Origin: Chlorogloeopsis sp038404745
Lineage (GTDB): Bacteria; Cyanobacteriota; Cyanobacteriia; Cyanobacteriales; Nostocaceae
Length of the DNA: 64,000 nt
Assembly (NCBI RefSeq): GCF_038404745.2
Contig: NZ_JAYKTT020000081.1
Coordinates: 256,033-320,032, forward strand
Reading direction: 5' to 3'
The notes under the pieces were generated by a model, which had not been told where the DNA came from, made no database searches, and saw only the letters and a program-made list of their open reading frames with translations. Below, in pieces: positions 33,461-43,373 of this stretch. Both the position numbers and the translations under genes were made by a program. Every line of letters begins with the position of its first letter. Positions within the stretch are counted from its first letter, which is position 1.

Positions 33461-36400
33461 GTGACTATAGTTATACCGAGAGTTCTGCTTGTCGATGACT
33501 GCCAAGAAGATCGAGAAACTTATCGCCGCTACCTACTGCGGGATCAGCAACACACATATAGAATTTTAGAGGCTTCGACTGGGGAAGAGGCCTTGTTTCT
33601 GTGTCGGCAGCAATTTCCGGACGTAATTTTGCTTGATTATTTACTGCCGGATGTGAATGGGCTGGAGTTTCTTCATGAGTTGACGACTCAATTAGGTCAA
33701 ACAAAACTCCCAATTATAGTATTAACAGGGCAAGGGGATGAACAGGTAGCAGTACAGGTGATGAAAAGTGGTGCTGCTGACTACTTGGTTAAAAGAAATA
33801 CAACCTCAGAGAGCCTGCGTCTAGCTATTCAAAACGTTTTAGAAAGAACTCGCCTGAGTGGGCAATTAGAGGAGAGCGAAGCACGTTTCCAGGCTACTTT
33901 CAACCAAGCAGCTGTTGGTATCGCTCACGTAGGACAAAATGGACAATGGTTGCTGGTTAACCAGAAATTTTGCGATATTGTGGGTTATAGTCCTGAGGAA
34001 TTAAATCGGCTCACCTTGGAAGACATAACACATCCCGATGACTTCAATGCCGATTTGGAATATGTTCGTCAGATATTGGCTAATGAAATTCAAACTTATT
34101 CGGTAGAGAAACGCTACATTCGTAAAGACAATGCCTATATCTGGATTAATTTGACTGTCTCTTTAGTTCGCAAACCCTCTGGTGAAGTCAAGAATTTTAT
34201 CTTTGTGATTCAAGACATCAGCGAACGACAAGCCGCACTACGCGAACGCAAACTGTTGGAAGAAGCCCTACGCCAGACAAATGAAGAATTAGAACTGCGA
34301 GTAGCAAAACGTACAGTTGAGCTTGTTGAGGCAAATGCGAGGTTACAACAGGAAATCAAAGAACGCCAACAAGCGGAAGAACATCTGCGCCAGAGCGAAG
34401 AGCAGCGTAGGCTTGTCTTAGACTTGACTAACACGGGTTTTTGGGACTGGAATCTGACTACAGGTGAAATATTCTGGAATAATAACCACTATCATTTACT
34501 AGGTTTCACACCAAATCAGATTGAGGTTAATTATCAGATGTGGCGCGATCGCGTTCATCCTGATGACATAGAGCGAGTTGAGCAGGCAATTAGCTATGCT
34601 CTTGATACCCAGACTGAGTACGAAGCCGAATATCGCGTTGTTTATCCTGATGGTAGCAATCACTGGCTATTGGCTAGGGGTAGAGGACTTTACAACGAGT
34701 CCAATCAAGCAGTGCGAATGGTAGGGATGCTTTTTGATATTAGCGATCGCAAGCAATCAGAAGAGGCACTCAAGCAAAGTGAAGCTAGGTATCGGACACT
34801 AGCCGAAGCGATCCCACAAATGATCTGGGTGGCAGATGCCGATGGATTTAGCTACGACTTCAACGAGCAATTCCAGACATATCTAGGAATGACAATTGAG
34901 GAAATCCGAGGGCATGGTTGGTTGAGTGCTGTCCATCCCGATCATGTACAGTTAGTAATGACATTGTGGCAAGAGGCGCTGCAAAACAGTACACCTTACA
35001 ACGTAGAGTATCGCTTACGACGGGCAGATGGGATTTACCGTTGGCATCTGGTGCGGGCATTGCCGATGCGTAATAGTGAAAACAAGGTTGTGGCGTGGAT
35101 TGGTTCTTGCACAGACGTTAATGACTTAAAACAGGCAGAAGATGAACTCAAAAAGATGAGTGCTGCCTTGAGCAATGCTGTGGAGGGAATTTCGCAGTTA
35201 GACGTTCAAGGACGTTATATGATGGTCAATCAGGCTTACGCCAGTGCGGTTGGTTATCAGCCTGAAGAAATGATCGGCATGGCATGGCAGCAAACTGTGC
35301 ATCCCGAAGACATTGAAATGGTGATGAGTGCTTATCAACAAATTCTGAGTGCTGGCAAGGTGGAAGTTGAGGCTAGGGGCATCCGCAAAGACGGCTCCAT
35401 CTTTTACAAGCAACTTACTATGATCCCTACTCTTAACAAGCAGAAGCAATTTGTTGGACACTATTGCTTTATGAAAGATATCAGCGAACGGCAAGCTGCG
35501 CTTCGTGAACGCAAACGCTCAGAACAGAAAATCCGTGAACAGGCTGCTTTGCTTGATATTACTACCGATGCCATTTTTGTCCGCGATTTAAGTTATCGCA
35601 TCCTGTATTGGAATTCAGGTGCTGAACGTTTGTACGGCTGGTTGGCAGCAGAAGCAATTGGTAGAAACTGTCGCGAGTTTTTATACAAGCACAGATCACC
35701 TCAAATGGAAGAGGCTCTCAGAACTGTTGTTGAGCAAGGAGAATGGCAGGGTGAGCTAAATCAGATCGCAAAATCTGGACAAGAGATCATCGCTCAAACC
35801 AGATGGACGCTAATGCGGGATGAGGCAGGAAAACCAAAATCCATCCTCAGCGTCGATACTGACATCACTGAGAAAAAACAACTCCAAGCTCAGTTTTATC
35901 GAGCACAACGGTTAGAGAGTTTGGGTACCCTAGCAAGTGGTATTGCCCATGATTTAAATAACATACTGACACCCATTATAGCTGTTGCTCAACTGCTACC
36001 ACTAAAAGTTCCCAATCTGGATGGGCAAAATCGGCAACTGCTGAAAATTCTAGAAGACAATTCTAAACGTGGTGCAGATCTCGTCAAGCAAATTACAGCA
36101 TTTGCACGCGGAGCTGAAGGAAGGCGTGTTCCCCTCCAACCAAGACACTTACTAAAGGAAATTGAGCAGATTGTCAAAAGTACATTTCCTAAATCAATTG
36201 AAATCTGCATTAATATACCAACGTCAAATCTTTGGACAATCTTGGCAGATCCTACGCAAATACATCAGGTGTTGATGAACCTGTGTGTAAATGCTCGTGA
36301 TGCTATGGCTAATGGAGGTACCCTCAGTCTTTGCGCTAAAAATTTCCATGTTGATGAAAACTACGCCAGGATGAATTTGGAGGCAAAAGCTGGTAACTAC

Positions 36401-37042
36401 GTGCTGATCACCGTGTCGGATACAGGATGCGGTGTTCCACCAGAGTTATTAGAGCGAATTTTTGAACCCTTTTTTACAACCAAAGAACCGGGCAAAGGTA
36501 CTGGATTGGGGCTTTCCACTGTTATTGGTATTATCAAAAACCACGGTGGTTTTGTAAACGTTTATAGCGAAGTGGGTAAAGGCAGCCAATTTAAGCTGTT
36601 CTTGAGCGCCATTAGCGCCATTAACACATCGACAACACAGGAAGCTAATGACTCACAGACAGTGAGAGGAAATGGTGAATTAATTCTGGTTGTGGATGAT
36701 GAAAAATTTATTCGAGATATTGCTAAAACCTCACTACAAGAGTTCGGCTACAGAGTTCTGGTTGCCAGTGATGGTATTGAAGCATTCTCACTCTACGCCC
36801 AACACAAAAATGAAATCAGTGTAGTATTGATGGATATACAAATGCCGTCGATAGATGGATTCCAAGCTATTCGCATTCTGCAACAAATTAATCCTTCTGT
36901 CAAAATTATTGTCATTAGTGGGCTTACTTCCAACCATAAGCTTTTAGAAGTTAGTGGTGTTGATGTGCAAGCATTTTTATCGAAGCCTTACACCATTAAG
37001 GAATTATTGGACACTATTAATGATGTTTTAAGCGTGCCGTAA
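33461..37042 (+). CDS. Hybrid histidine kinase: receiver - multiple PAS - HisKA/HATPase - receiver
   Basis: 1193 residues from GTG 33461 (Shine-Dalgarno GGAGGGAG at 33449-33456). Receiver 1 (about 8-125) has the acidic pair DD and the phospho-Asp in VILLDYLLPD. Five PAS/PAC units follow (about 135-810), the first joined to the second by a coiled coil (near 258-320, ELRVAKRTVELVEANARL). The H-box is near 829 (TLASGIAHDLNNILTPI), then the ATPase boxes HQVLMNLCVNARDAM, DTGCGVPPELL and GTGLGLSTV. Receiver 2 (about 1075-1190) has VVLMDIQMPSIDG. The cytoplasmic location and PAS number suggest redox or light/small-molecule sensing, but no cofactor site is evident. It has no membrane segment. Confidence 0.96.
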   Translation: MTIVIPRVLLVDDCQEDRETYRRYLLRDQQHTYRILEASTGEEALFLCRQQFPDVILLDYLLPDVNGLEFLHELTTQLGQTKLPIIVLTGQGDEQVAVQVMKSGAADYLVKRNTTSESLRLAIQNVLERTRLSGQLEESEARFQATFNQAAVGIAHVGQNGQWLLVNQKFCDIVGYSPEELNRLTLEDITHPDDFNADLEYVRQILANEIQTYSVEKRYIRKDNAYIWINLTVSLVRKPSGEVKNFIFVIQDISERQAALRERKLLEEALRQTNEELELRVAKRTVELVEANARLQQEIKERQQAEEHLRQSEEQRRLVLDLTNTGFWDWNLTTGEIFWNNNHYHLLGFTPNQIEVNYQMWRDRVHPDDIERVEQAISYALDTQTEYEAEYRVVYPDGSNHWLLARGRGLYNESNQAVRMVGMLFDISDRKQSEEALKQSEARYRTLAEAIPQMIWVADADGFSYDFNEQFQTYLGMTIEEIRGHGWLSAVHPDHVQLVMTLWQEALQNSTPYNVEYRLRRADGIYRWHLVRALPMRNSENKVVAWIGSCTDVNDLKQAEDELKKMSAALSNAVEGISQLDVQGRYMMVNQAYASAVGYQPEEMIGMAWQQTVHPEDIEMVMSAYQQILSAGKVEVEARGIRKDGSIFYKQLTMIPTLNKQKQFVGHYCFMKDISERQAALRERKRSEQKIREQAALLDITTDAIFVRDLSYRILYWNSGAERLYGWLAAEAIGRNCREFLYKHRSPQMEEALRTVVEQGEWQGELNQIAKSGQEIIAQTRWTLMRDEAGKPKSILSVDTDITEKKQLQAQFYRAQRLESLGTLASGIAHDLNNILTPIIAVAQLLPLKVPNLDGQNRQLLKILEDNSKRGADLVKQITAFARGAEGRRVPLQPRHLLKEIEQIVKSTFPKSIEICINIPTSNLWTILADPTQIHQVLMNLCVNARDAMANGGTLSLCAKNFHVDENYARMNLEAKAGNYVLITVSDTGCGVPPELLERIFEPFFTTKEPGKGTGLGLSTVIGIIKNHGGFVNVYSEVGKGSQFKLFLSAISAINTSTTQEANDSQTVRGNGELILVVDDEKFIRDIAKTSLQEFGYRVLVASDGIEAFSLYAQHKNEISVVLMDIQMPSIDGFQAIRILQQINPSVKIIVISGLTSNHKLLEVSGVDVQAFLSKPYTIKELLDTINDVLSVP

Positions 37043-37137
37043 AGGGTAGTATCAAATCATATCAAACAAGTTAATAAGATAATTAAATATAAAATGCCAA
37101 CTTCTGAAAAGTAGACGGAAATAACTTTTTCCCTAAC

Positions 37138-37193
37138 TGCGGTAGGTGCGCAGCGACTTCTGCTAGTAGACGCATAGCGGCTACTGCCATCTG
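37138..37193. repeat. Palindromic repeat (AGACGCATAGCGGCTACTGCC type)
   Basis: TAGGTGCGCAGCGACTTCTGC and AGTAGACGCATAGCGGCTAC. Related to the units at 41120-41200 and 60049-60140. It lies between the convergent hybrid-kinase gene and tandem GNAT gene. Confidence 0.5.
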
Positions 37194-37204
37194 GCTTCTA
37201 CTTA

Positions 37205-38170
37205 TTACTTTCCAATTTCTTTGATATAAACAAGGAACGCATCAAGCTGATGAAAGCCGACAGACTCATAAAGCTGTTTTGCACCGTTAGGATTTTGGGC
37301 ATCAACACCCAGTCTTGCCGTTTCCATTCCTGCCGCTTTTAAGCGATCCATTCCCGCCAATAACACTGCTCGTCCCAATCCCCTGCGGCGAAAGCCTCGC
37401 CGCGTACCGAGATCGCCAATCCAGCCATCCTTTCGCCCGTTGCGATCATTGTCTTCTGGACAGATATAACACTCGCAATAGGATGCTAAGGTGCCATCAG
37501 GAGCAACGGCAACTAAATTTAGTTCGGGTTGGTAATTGGGGTTGCTAAGGTAATACTGGTACTCTTCCATCGTCAAGGGATAATAGCCCCAATGGTCGAT
37601 ACGCGATTGGTGGTGCATTTCGATCCAGGCTTGGGCTTCTTCTTCGCCTAGCGTCTGGCGCAGCGTAAATCTTTCAGGTAACTGAGGTGCTGGAAACGGT
37701 TCGAGGAGCGATCGCGCCATTCTCAGAAAACAGCGCTCGCAAATAAACCCACAACTTTCTAGTAAAGCAATGCGATCGCGCTGTTTGTCGCGCAGCTCAG
37801 AACGGAATTTCATGACTACCCCGCGTTCGCTCGCTACTTCGCGCAGTCGCCGTTCTCCCCAGGCGATCATTTCTCTTTCGAGCTTGCCGTCGCGGGCTTG
37901 CGGATGGACGCGAAACCAAAGCCAGCCATCATTTTCTTGTCCCGCCGCAGGAATCCCCATCTGGCTGAAACCTATTAGCTTGCCGTCGCTATCTTCCCAA
38001 AGTAGAATATCTTTTACCTGAGCGACGGATGGATCTTCCATCCCTACTCGGAAAGTGGATACTGATGCCCATTCTTCCAGGCGATCGACGAGCTCGCAGG
38101 CGTTTAGTAAGTCAACGATCGCCTGTAAATCCGATTCGCCTTGATAAAGGCGTGTCGTTAGCGCTATCAT
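37205..38170 (-). CDS. Tandem GNAT-domain acetyltransferase
   Basis: 321 residues with two GNAT-like halves. The N-terminal half (about 1-150) has the GNAT sheet pattern (ILLWEDSDGKLIGFSQMG) but no clear acetyl-CoA loop. The C-terminal half (about 165-320) has the full motif WIGDLGTRRGFRRRGLGRAVLLAGM, followed by LGVDAQNPNGAKQLYESVGF. The layout is like mycothiol synthase-type double GNATs, where only one half is catalytic. Substrate unknown. The plus-strand gene upstream at 38257 is divergent. Confidence 0.88.
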   Translation of the reverse strand: MIALTTRLYQGESDLQAIVDLLNACELVDRLEEWASVSTFRVGMEDPSVAQVKDILLWEDSDGKLIGFSQMGIPAAGQENDGWLWFRVHPQARDGKLEREMIAWGERRLREVASERGVVMKFRSELRDKQRDRIALLESCGFICERCFLRMARSLLEPFPAPQLPERFTLRQTLGEEEAQAWIEMHHQSRIDHWGYYPLTMEEYQYYLSNPNYQPELNLVAVAPDGTLASYCECYICPEDNDRNGRKDGWIGDLGTRRGFRRRGLGRAVLLAGMDRLKAAGMETARLGVDAQNPNGAKQLYESVGFHQLDAFLVYIKEIGK

Positions 38171-38256
38171 ACTGAATTGCTATCTTTGGTAGAGTGCATT
38201 CAATCATATTACAATTGTAATACAAAAATTAGCATTATCTATCTTAAGATAGAGGT

Positions 38257-38550
38257 ATGAGAGCCAGTATTGAAAACGACGTACTTTTCTTGCACCACGA
38301 AGACTTACCAGAGTTTAAAAAAGGCGGTTCTGTGGTGAGAAATAGTTATTTTTGGGCGCTGCGTTCAATTGCGGGTAAGGCATCTCGATATGGTGATTGG
38401 GAATACGAATCAGAAGTTTGGCTAGCACTGGCGCGGATGCTAATGTCGTTTACTGAGTCTGGGTATTTGGGTTTTCGAGAAACTGTGTTAGAGTTTCCCT
38501 CTTCTGTAGAAATTCCAGAAGTGCTGCGAGATGTTTCAACTTGGGAATGA
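38257..38550 (+). CDS. Hypothetical protein
   Basis: 97 residues, acidic C-terminus, Trp-rich (SYFWALRSIAGKASRYGDWEY, VSTWE). No membrane segment or motif I know. It is divergent from the tandem GNAT gene and flanked by AT-rich DNA, and could be a small accessory or horizontally acquired gene. Codon use looks like that of its neighbours. Confidence 0.55.
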   Translation: MRASIENDVLFLHHEDLPEFKKGGSVVRNSYFWALRSIAGKASRYGDWEYESEVWLALARMLMSFTESGYLGFRETVLEFPSSVEIPEVLRDVSTWE

Positions 38551-38674
38551 TATCATGTTCATTTCAAGGCTTAATCATAATAGCCTGACGCGGAGAAATT
38601 TTTTGGATTTTTTCTCGCTTAGAAAAGCAAATTCTTCATGTGCTTTGCGTCTTATGCGGTTGACTATTTCATTC

Positions 38675-39556
38675 CTATGAAATTGATTCCAATACAACTA
38701 CTGGAGTTAATAAGTCATCTTGTGATTGTCCAATACCCAAAAAGCGCCTGTCTTCAGCGTAAACTCGCAAAATTTCACCATTAGAATTTCCTTGATCGCC
38801 TATTTTTTGACCTTGACACCATTTCCGTGCGTCTATTGTATTCAAATTAGTAGATTGCAAATGCTCTAAAGCTGCATCGGGGGGAAGAAGTTGAAAAGTT
38901 CCGGTTTGCAGTTGTGTTTCTAAGTCAGTGAAAGTAAGGCTATCTGCTAAAAAGAAGCCACTACTAGCAGTACGTTGCAAAGCAGCTAGCGTACCACCAG
39001 TGTTTAAGACTATACCCAAATCACGAGCGATCGCCCGAATATAAGTTCCTGTACCACAGGCGATCGCTACATCAACTTCAGGAAATTCTCCCTCTCGCCA
39101 GTCTAAAATTTCTATTTTGAATACTTCCACCGTTCGCACTGGTACTTCTACCGTTTTACCTTTGCGTGCCAACTCATACAGGCGTTTTCCTTGTACTTGA
39201 ATAGCGCTGTAACTAGGTGGGATTTGCGCTATTTTCCCTTCAAATTGTCGCAGTGCGAGTTTAACTGTTTCTAAACTCAAGTTTGTGACTGGTTGTTGGG
39301 TGATGATTTCTCCTTGTAAATCATCGGTTGTGGTATGCACACCCAGCTTGATAGTGGCTTTGTATGCTTTGTCTGTGGGAAGATATTGTAAAAGGCGAGT
39401 TGCTTTACCAACTGCGATCGGCAAAACTCCGGTAGCAGCTGGATCTAAGGTGCCAGCGTGTCCTACTCGCTTTACCTGTAAAAGTTTTCTTGTCTTCGCC
39501 ACACAGTCGTGAGAAGTCCAGTCAAATGGTTTGTTGAGATTAAGGAAGCCTAGCAC
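38675..39556 (-). CDS. truB: tRNA pseudouridine synthase B
   Basis: About 293 residues from the GTG at 39556 (VLGFLNLNKPFDWTSHDCVA), preferred over an ATG at 39610 that would overlap the upstream DUF1963 gene and add 18 unrelated residues. TruB makes pseudouridine 55 in the tRNA T loop. The catalytic Asp lies in VGHAGTLDPAATGVLP. Further motifs are KAYKATIKLG, QIPPSYSAIQVQGKRLYELARKG, and CGTGTYIRAIARDLG. The C-terminal PUA-like part is short. The upstream gene ends 28 bases before this start, so the two are probably one transcript. Confidence 0.94.
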   Translation of the reverse strand: MLGFLNLNKPFDWTSHDCVAKTRKLLQVKRVGHAGTLDPAATGVLPIAVGKATRLLQYLPTDKAYKATIKLGVHTTTDDLQGEIITQQPVTNLSLETVKLALRQFEGKIAQIPPSYSAIQVQGKRLYELARKGKTVEVPVRTVEVFKIEILDWREGEFPEVDVAIACGTGTYIRAIARDLGIVLNTGGTLAALQRTASSGFFLADSLTFTDLETQLQTGTFQLLPPDAALEHLQSTNLNTIDARKWCQGQKIGDQGNSNGEILRVYAEDRRFLGIGQSQDDLLTPVVVLESIS

Positions 39557-39584
39557 GGGAAAATAATTGAGGTCAGTTGCTAAT

Positions 39585-40481
39585 TTAAGTGCATTGCCAT
39601 AAAAAAGCAACTTCTTCTTTATGTTGTGGGCATTGAAGGATATAACCTACTCCTCCATCACCCCACGTATACGGTATATTATCATCCGATTGGATCTGAA
39701 ATACCAATTGATTCATTGGTTGATTACAAGTAGGACACTTTGGATATTCAGGATATTGAATCCAATCAGGCCAACCTGCTAATTTATCTCCGCTTTGATG
39801 AAATTCTTCCATTAAAATATCATCTAGTATATCTTCTTCATCTTCATCTAATGGAATTTGAAAGTCATCTATTTCCAACCAATTGGGGTAGTCATCTACC
39901 TCTTGCCAATCGACAATTAATTTAGCGGGAAATAAACCTTCGATTTCTGGTATTTCATATTCTGCTGGATGCTGATTTGGTTGTACAATTCTAACCAATT
40001 GGCATTGTGAAAATGGAGACCAACCGTCATAGTCGGAAACACAATCTTTATATACGACAAATTTGATTTTTCCGATATTTCCTTCCCAATCTACTACAGT
40101 GCCTGCAATACCCTCAGGTAGTGGTAAATTTTTAGTCGCATATTCCTTTAATTTTTCACATTCTTCAATTGTTGTGCCAAATAATCCCGTATCATGCTTA
40201 ATTTCAATTACATTAGTACAATAAAATAATTGTAAAATTCCAGTTCCAAAGATATTTTTTGCATTTTGAGGAAGTTCGTCAAGATTGATTTGAAGAAAAA
40301 ACTGCATAGGCTGATTACAGTTTGGGCAAACAGGCCATTTTTCATCTGCATTCAGCCACGGTTTTCCAGCGAATTTTGATGCAGTCAAACTACCATCACC
40401 TGGTTGAATTATCGGTTTGAATGCCAAACGTTTAACACAGCTTAACTTTTGTTTGAACTGCTCTTTTACTTTCAAATGCAT
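39585..40481 (-). CDS. DUF1963 (YwqG-like) protein
   Basis: 298 residues from ATG 40481 (MHLKVKEQFKQ), chosen because GGAG stands about 10 bases before it; upstream TTG/ATG starts (40505/40502) are possible. Two Cys-pair knuckles are present, CPNCNQPM near residue 49 and CPTCNQPM near residue 251. They frame the sequence like a duplicated half-domain (each followed by a Phe/Gln-rich strand: QFFLQINLDELP, and LVFQIQSDDNIP). The family is a beta-rich fold of unknown function (YwqG in Bacillus). It is likely co-transcribed with truB. Confidence 0.85.
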   Translation of the reverse strand: MHLKVKEQFKQKLSCVKRLAFKPIIQPGDGSLTASKFAGKPWLNADEKWPVCPNCNQPMQFFLQINLDELPQNAKNIFGTGILQLFYCTNVIEIKHDTGLFGTTIEECEKLKEYATKNLPLPEGIAGTVVDWEGNIGKIKFVVYKDCVSDYDGWSPFSQCQLVRIVQPNQHPAEYEIPEIEGLFPAKLIVDWQEVDDYPNWLEIDDFQIPLDEDEEDILDDILMEEFHQSGDKLAGWPDWIQYPEYPKCPTCNQPMNQLVFQIQSDDNIPYTWGDGGVGYILQCPQHKEEVAFLWQCT

Positions 40482-41194
40482 GAACTCTTTTCTCCACCAC
40501 ATCAACTATCGGCTCAGATCATGATTAAACGACGGAAGCGAGCGAAGGAATTAAGCTTCAAGAGTTCTTGCAAGGCACTAAACTCAGTCAAAAAGAGTTA
40601 AAGTTCCGAACTGCAAACTTGAAACTTTATAGAAATGTTATGAGTTATATTTAATTTTGCGGTTTTGAGGATTTTGCAATAGCTCAATATAGCATTTTCT
40701 TAATAAAGTGCAACACAGCAGTAAGAGTGACTGCTTTCATAGTTGATTTAATCAAAATCAAAACTTATGTGTATTTAACAGCAAAGTATATCGTTGGTTG
40801 GCTACTTGATCGTAAGCAATTGAGAACAGCAATATATTCTTTTTAAAATCTTAAAAAATGTATTCTTGTCAAATTAACTACAAATTCTTGTTGCCAGTCG
40901 CTAAGATAAAGCTTTTAGCATCCTAAAATACAGGCGATTGCCCGGAAGTTATGTAAAGTTTTTATCAAGAGAAGGCAGTCTCGATGAAACAAGTTTCGCC
41001 TACAAAAGATGAAAGAGGATTCTTTCCCCTAAACCCTCTTTCGAGTCAGCCATTCACGCCCGGTTTTGGTACAACCAAGTATGAAAATACCTCTTTGTGT
41101 TCCCTGTTCCCTATTTTCTAGCTAGAGGGTAGGCGCGTAGTGACTTCTGTAAGTAGTTGCTGTTGCATCTATCACCTCTACTGTCATTTGCCTT
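40482..41194. other. Intergenic region of 0.7 kb
   Basis: AT-rich, with a palindromic repeat at the left of the next gene (41120-41200, ending TCTGTAAGTAGTTGC). A plus-strand frame near 40541-40654 (LQEFLQGTKLSQKELKFRTA in the middle) lacks a start codon. It could be the remnant of a helix-turn-helix or antitoxin-like gene, or chance. Confidence 0.4.
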
Positions 41195-42853
41195 CTACTT
41201 ATGATCAAATGTCAAAGATTGAATCAAGCTCAAACCCATAGCTTGGTTAGAGTTAGAAGAAATAGATTTAGCATAGGTGGCATTTAGATAGAGAGAATAT
41301 TTTGGTATTCCAGCCACATGATTTTTAAAGAAAGGTAGGCTTAAAGCATTCATATAGCGATGTGCTTGCTGGGGATTGTCTCCAACTAAACCCAGAGGAA
41401 ATGTGACTTGCTCGGTACTTTCTTTACCCTCACCAATGACGGAAAAATGGGTTCCACCTCTAAGTAGAACAAGATACTTTTGTGAATTGGCAATCCAGGA
41501 GAAAGGCAAAATTTGTTCGTAAGCAGCAGGGGCGATCGCATCATCACTACTAGCGACAATCATGACTGGAGCTTGAATTTGACGTAAGCCTACTTCACCA
41601 AAAATACTGCTAGTAATTGGATTAACTGCAATTACAGCTTTGACTCGCTGATCGTGCAGGTTATATTCCTCGTTATTATCATCACGTATTGCTAGGGCGC
41701 GACATTGAAGTAGCAACGACAGATTCCAAGTTTTTTTGAGTACCTTTTGATTGCAGTCTCTTTTTAGTTGCTCAATGTTAATTTTTGCACCAGCTAAGGT
41801 TAAAGCTGTGTGAGCACCTAAAGATTGACCAAATACCCCAACCTGTTGTAAGTTTAGCCGATTGTTAAACCGAGAATCAGCTTGTAACTGGTCTAATATG
41901 TATTTTACATCCAGAGGTTGCTGGTAAAGTTCTGTGGGAATTGCCACATCAGCTACTTTGGTATCTACGAGCGATCGCAATTGTTCAATGTCGCTACTGG
42001 GGTAGTTGGGAACAACAACAGCAAAACCGTGAGAAGCTAAGTGAGTAGCTAAATATTGAAAGTTACTGCTGTCTGTACCCAAACCATGAGAAATCAGGAT
42101 TACAGGTATTTTAGTAAGGATCTTGGGAAGATAAATATCAGTCACTAGCAGTCTTGTACGTGCTGGATCGAAAAACTTCAGTGTCTGTTTTGTTAATCCA
42201 AATCTTCCCTGAGAGGTTAGATCGGGTAACTGGGAGAGATTAAATAATGATGGAATAATAGCGGCTTCTTTTGCTTCCTGTTGGGAAACTGCTGCAATAG
42301 CGCGGTTGGTTTGGTCGAGCATTTTTCCCACTTCCGCTATTATTTTTAGGGTACGTGCTAAGTCAATTTGAATGCTGGAACTGGGATACTTACGCACTAC
42401 ATTCAAAAGCGTTAAGCCATCTGGCTCCTTGGCTGCTAATATTAACGCTGACCGTAAAGCTGCGAATCCTGCTTTTGGTTGGCTAGATTTGGTTTTGATC
42501 GCTTCTGTTAACCTATGTAGCAGAAATTCTCCGAGCGGCGTGTCAAGAAATTGCGAAACCGCCACTGGATGGACTTTAATTGGAGTAATTAATGCCCGCC
42601 GTAATTCTTGAAGCTGTTTAGGCTTGAGAAACTGTAAATAAGACGCCAACTCCTCGTCAACTACACCGTTTTTGGCGAATTTTTCTAAATCTGCCACTGG
42701 GATGGAATATTCTAAGACAGAGTAATATGCATAAATGCGCTGTGCTTTCAAAGCAGAATAACTTAATCCAAAAGTTGGCAGCAGCATCGAGAGAACTAGC
42801 AACACCCAACTTTTTCTTAGGGTGCGATTCCACTTACCAAAAAAGCTGTTCAT
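41195..42853 (-). CDS. Exported alpha/beta hydrolase with N-terminal DUF1400
   Basis: 552 residues. An N-terminal hydrophobic signal (about 14-34, LRKSWVLLVLSMLLPTFGLS) is followed by the DUF1400 domain typical of cyanobacteria (VLEYSIPVADLEKFAKNG, LQFLKPKQLQELRRAL), then from about 225 a hydrolase of the dienelactone hydrolase or platelet-activating factor acetylhydrolase type. The oxyanion motif is ISHGLGTDSSNF, the nucleophile elbow is GVFGQSLGAHTALTLAG (Gly-x-Ser-x-Gly), and the probable acid and His are in SSDDAIAP and GGTHFSVIG. The substrate is probably an ester outside the cytoplasm. Confidence 0.9.
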   Translation of the reverse strand: MNSFFGKWNRTLRKSWVLLVLSMLLPTFGLSYSALKAQRIYAYYSVLEYSIPVADLEKFAKNGVVDEELASYLQFLKPKQLQELRRALITPIKVHPVAVSQFLDTPLGEFLLHRLTEAIKTKSSQPKAGFAALRSALILAAKEPDGLTLLNVVRKYPSSSIQIDLARTLKIIAEVGKMLDQTNRAIAAVSQQEAKEAAIIPSLFNLSQLPDLTSQGRFGLTKQTLKFFDPARTRLLVTDIYLPKILTKIPVILISHGLGTDSSNFQYLATHLASHGFAVVVPNYPSSDIEQLRSLVDTKVADVAIPTELYQQPLDVKYILDQLQADSRFNNRLNLQQVGVFGQSLGAHTALTLAGAKINIEQLKRDCNQKVLKKTWNLSLLLQCRALAIRDDNNEEYNLHDQRVKAVIAVNPITSSIFGEVGLRQIQAPVMIVASSDDAIAPAAYEQILPFSWIANSQKYLVLLRGGTHFSVIGEGKESTEQVTFPLGLVGDNPQQAHRYMNALSLPFFKNHVAGIPKYSLYLNATYAKSISSNSNQAMGLSLIQSLTFDHK

Positions 42854-43017
42854 TGTTTATGTAAGGGAATTTTGTTGGATGAGGCGTGCGTTTTGTTAGT
42901 TAATCTACACCCTGGATTTATGAATCTAATGCGCCTCAAAGTTTAATGAAATTTTTTGGTTTTTCTCTCGTTACCAAATTCAATATTTAACTTCAATTTG
43001 TAACTTTCCCCATCACC

Positions 43018-43085
43018 GTAGGGTGGGCAATGCTCATAATCTAAAAATAAGATTTTGAATAAACTCTAAGCATTGCCCACCTTAC
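43018..43085. repeat. 68-bp inverted-repeat element (GTAGGGTGGGCAATGCT family)
   Basis: Left end GTAGGGTGGGCAATGCT and right end AGCATTGCCCACCTTAC are inverted copies with one mismatch. The middle holds a smaller hairpin (AATCT..AGATT). It has no coding capacity. It resembles a widely dispersed bacterial repeat. Confidence 0.65.
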
Positions 43086-43142
43086 AAAAATTGCTGATAA
43101 CTTATACACTTAGATGTAGAGAGCCAGATTGCTCTAATTCTC

Positions 43143-43165
43143 GTTACTAGGTTCAACCTGGTAAC
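43143..43165. repeat. Hairpin repeat (GTTACTAGGTT / AACCTGGTAAC)
   Basis: GTTACTAGGTT and AACCTGGTAAC form an 11-bp stem with one mismatch. A small AGGCTTTGCCT hairpin follows at 43177. It lies in the 520-base gap 42854-43373, where I see no gene. Confidence 0.5.
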
Positions 43166-43373
43166 AAGAGTTTCAAGGCTTTGCCTCCAGGCTGTTAGAA
43201 CTAGTGCAAGAACTGAGTTGAATTACTTATAGTTTGTCACTCGAATCAATTAATTTTCGCTAACAATAACATCATAACAAATTCCAAAAAAAGATACTAT
43301 TTTAGACAAAAAATAAATACAAAAATACTATTGATTGACTTATAAATACAGTAAAAATATATAAAATTACTCA

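Noticed and set aside
40541..40654. Plus-strand frame with LQEFLQGTKLSQKELKFRTA
   Set aside because: It resembles a helix-turn-helix remnant but has no start codon and is too short to call.
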